From Staphylococcus sp. CAG:324 (lineage in GTDB: Bacteria > Bacillota_I > Bacilli_A > ML615J-28 > CAG-313): DNA of 64,000 nucleotides. Shown here piece by piece: positions 62,626 to 64,000 of the stretch (position 1 is its first letter; every line of letters begins with the position of its first letter). Where the stretch lies: positions 1-64,000 of the forward strand of contig FR890809.1 in the NCBI GenBank assembly GCA_000433035.1. Direction: 5' to 3'. Made by a program: the position numbers and the translations under genes. The notes beneath the pieces were generated by a model that worked only from the letters and a program-made list of their open reading frames with translations, was not told the origin of the DNA and did no database searches.

Positions 62626-63334
62626 AAATATTCTCCTTTTGTATTTCTTTTTCTTTTATTTTTTTATATACATTACCATATTTTGAAAATGATTGTTTGT
62701 AAATTTTGTTTTTACTTAAACAGTTGGCAAGCCATATTGGAATTGCTTCATCTGTTTTAATTTCCATTAAATACATATTTGTAGGCAATATCTCTTCTCC
62801 ATATACTCCTTTAGAAAGTTCTAAATCATAGTCACGCCAAATGATTTGATTATCAAATGTTACTCTAAACCTTGTATTTTCTATTCCATAATAAGCTATT
62901 CGTTCATAAGACAAATACACTTTAGGTTTTAAATTTTTATATAATTCAAAACAATAATTAATTTCTTTTGAAATTTGGGTTTCACTTTTTGTTTTATGAT
63001 ATTTTAAAAACGCTTGTGCTTCAATAAATTTCATATTTATTCTTCTTTTATATACTACACCCTCAAACTTTTTCTTTAATTCAATAAAGACATTATCATT
63101 TTCTTTGGGAACACCATAACTTCTCAATCTTATTTTTTCTTTATATATAGGTTTATCTAACGATCTTCTAATTAACAAAAAGGTGTCCGTATCATAATAA
63201 ATATTACAAATCAAACTTTTTCCAAATTTATCAATTCTCATATAATCACGTAATACTGTACTTATAATTTTGTACTGTTCTATATTAATCAAATACTTTA
63301 ACTCATATCTTTTAAAAATTTTTTGGTATGCCAT
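62618..63334 (-). CDS. VTC-domain protein (polyphosphate polymerase-like)
   Basis: The 238-residue protein matches the VTC catalytic fold (PF09359): basic residues lining the tunnel in KRYELKYLI, KEKIRLRSYG, ELKKKFEGVVYKRR and YERIAYYG, plus the metal-binding Glu in YLMEIKTDEAIP. In yeast Vtc4 this domain polymerises polyphosphate from ATP. For the bacterial copies paired with DUF4956 this activity is assumed, not shown here. The start has GGAG 9 bases upstream. It is first in its operon; a weak TATATT-like -10 is upstream without a clear -35. Confidence 0.87.
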   Translation of the reverse strand: MAYQKIFKRYELKYLINIEQYKIISTVLRDYMRIDKFGKSLICNIYYDTDTFLLIRRSLDKPIYKEKIRLRSYGVPKENDNVFIELKKKFEGVVYKRRINMKFIEAQAFLKYHKTKSETQISKEINYCFELYKNLKPKVYLSYERIAYYGIENTRFRVTFDNQIIWRDYDLELSKGVYGEEILPTNMYLMEIKTDEAIPIWLANCLSKNKIYKQSFSKYGNVYKKIKEKEIQKENIYA

Positions 63335-63782
63335 AATTTTATCTCCTATAATATATACAATTGAAAATTGATTTCGTTGGATAAATTTTTCAAATTATTT
63401 CAATTAAATTACTCATAGGGAATCATTTATTACCTTCTAATTTTTGAATATAAAAAACATCAATATCTTTTCGACTTGTAACAAACTAAGATATTTAATT
63501 TTTCTTTTTTACAAAACCTTCTTCCCTAATTATTACTAAATATTGGCATAAATGTTTTATGTTACATGCCTTATTCTATTTACAAAAATGATATATTTTT
63601 ACCTATTTTTGATAAAATCAACTACTCTATAAATTTCAAAAATATCTCATAAATGCCTATATCCATCACCTACTATTTCTTTTCTTACTAACACACTTCA
63701 TCCAATATGTTCCTTCACTAATAATACTAAATTTCATCCATAGGTAAGAGAGATATAACTTAAATTCTTTTGTTTTTTATAA
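63335..63782. other. Intergenic stretch without recognisable gene
   Basis: About 450 AT-rich bases between the VTC operon and the terminator near 63.8 kb. Neither strand has an open frame with a ribosome binding site, and no RNA fold stood out. The promoter of the VTC operon should lie near 63350-63400 but is not convincing. Confidence 0.6.
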
Positions 63783-63815
63783 CAAAAAGACTTGCTTCTT
63801 TTACGAAACAAGTCT
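63783..63815 (-). terminator. Terminator for a minus-strand unit entering from the right
   Basis: On the minus strand AGACTTGTTTC pairs with GAAGCAAGTCT (11 pairs, one wobble) around GTAAAA and is followed by TTTTTG. Confidence 0.75.
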
Positions 63816-63861
63816 ATACTTAATATTTAATTATTTTGAAAGAAAGATAAGATGATTTTGT

Positions 63862-64000
63862 TTAATATTTTTTTAATATTTCAAATTGACTAATTCTTTC
63901 ATATTTTTGCAAATCAGGATATAATTTATAATCTTCTGATTTATCTTTTTATTTTCTATATCTTGTAGTAATCTTTGAAATCATAGTCTATTAAAATTAA
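63862..64000 (-). pseudogene. Possible frameshifted 3' end of a gene entering from the right
   Basis: Reading leftward, LILIDYDFKDYY in one frame continues as DIENKK in a second and DKSEDYKLYPDLQKYERI, then SQFEILKKY and a stop at 63862, in a third. The joined peptide has gene-like composition and a terminator follows 47 bases later. The family is not recognised; only about 45 codons are in the window. Confidence 0.3.

Noticed and set aside
1..64000. Code-4 (UGA = Trp) Mollicute origin
   Set aside because: Trp is encoded by TGG throughout and TGA serves as a stop, for example in the VTC gene; MurC also argues for a wall.
1..64000. tRNA, rRNA, CRISPR array, insertion sequence or prophage
   Set aside because: None was found: no clusters of spaced direct repeats, no transposase or integrase, and no tRNA-like cloverleaf or CCA ends that I could recognise.

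Overview
The window comes from an AT-rich, Gram-positive-type bacterium of the Firmicutes (Bacilli, Erysipelotrichia or RF39/Izemoplasma-like neighbourhood). The reasons are the conserved block pgsA-recA ... rny-ymdB-spoVS-miaB, RecU, a T-box leader on tyrS, TTGxxx-17-TATAAT promoters with AGGAGG-type ribosome binding sites, and lipoprotein signals. TGA is used as a stop and MurC is present, so this is neither a code-4 Mycoplasma nor obviously a wall-less cell. SpoVS hints at a sporulating ancestry. Nearly everything is on the minus strand; recU is the only confident plus-strand gene.

Region 1 to 21.2 kb is one very long minus-strand glycan-utilisation operon, read from a promoter at 21216-21244 that carries a LacI-type palindrome between its -35 and -10 boxes. 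In order of transcription: a GH20-like hexosaminidase (TTG start), a giant lipoprotein solute-binding protein, a small coiled-coil membrane protein, a MalF/MalG permease pair, an NHL/TPR/YIP1 membrane protein, a DUF5696-like protein, a second MalF/MalG pair, a YesL-like membrane protein, and two secreted phosphodiester glycosidases (NAGPA family), the last running off the left edge. No transporter ATPase is encoded, so a shared MsmX-type ATPase elsewhere is implied.

Region 21.3 to 33.4 kb holds related carbohydrate and cell-wall genes: three GHL10 (YngK-like) glycoside hydrolases (one cytoplasmic, two surface-anchored), an M19 dipeptidase, a PIG-L-like deacetylase with an altered active-site motif, a beta-lactamase-fold serine hydrolase, tyrS with its T-box, and a LacI-family regulator that is the obvious candidate to bind the operator at 21.23 kb. 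Taken together, regions 1 and 2 look like a system for capturing and dismantling an amino-sugar glycan or muropeptide-like substrate.

Region 33.5 to 51.8 kb is mostly core: murC, a MacB-like ABC transporter, an InlB-repeat lipoprotein, miaB, an acetyltransferase, spoVS, ymdB, rny, recU, a YccF protein, upp, recA, pgsA, and a heterodimeric ABC exporter pair. Region 51.9 to 55 kb is a small accessory patch of three GNAT acetyltransferases, a methyltransferase and a decayed P-loop kinase pseudogene. guaB and guaA follow.

Region 58.4 to 63.3 kb contains an ECF sigma factor with an RsgI-like anti-sigma factor, then a Cthe_2159-like polysaccharide-binding lipoprotein, a DUF4956 membrane protein and a VTC-domain protein, a recognised surface module of unclear function. 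The right end (63.3 to 64 kb) is non-coding apart from a terminator and what may be a frameshifted 3' gene remnant. The most interesting points are the 21-kb operon with its unusual membrane components, a shared C-terminal CxxC-TM-RK anchoring signal in three surface hydrolases, and the sigma/anti-sigma plus VTC/DUF4956 module.
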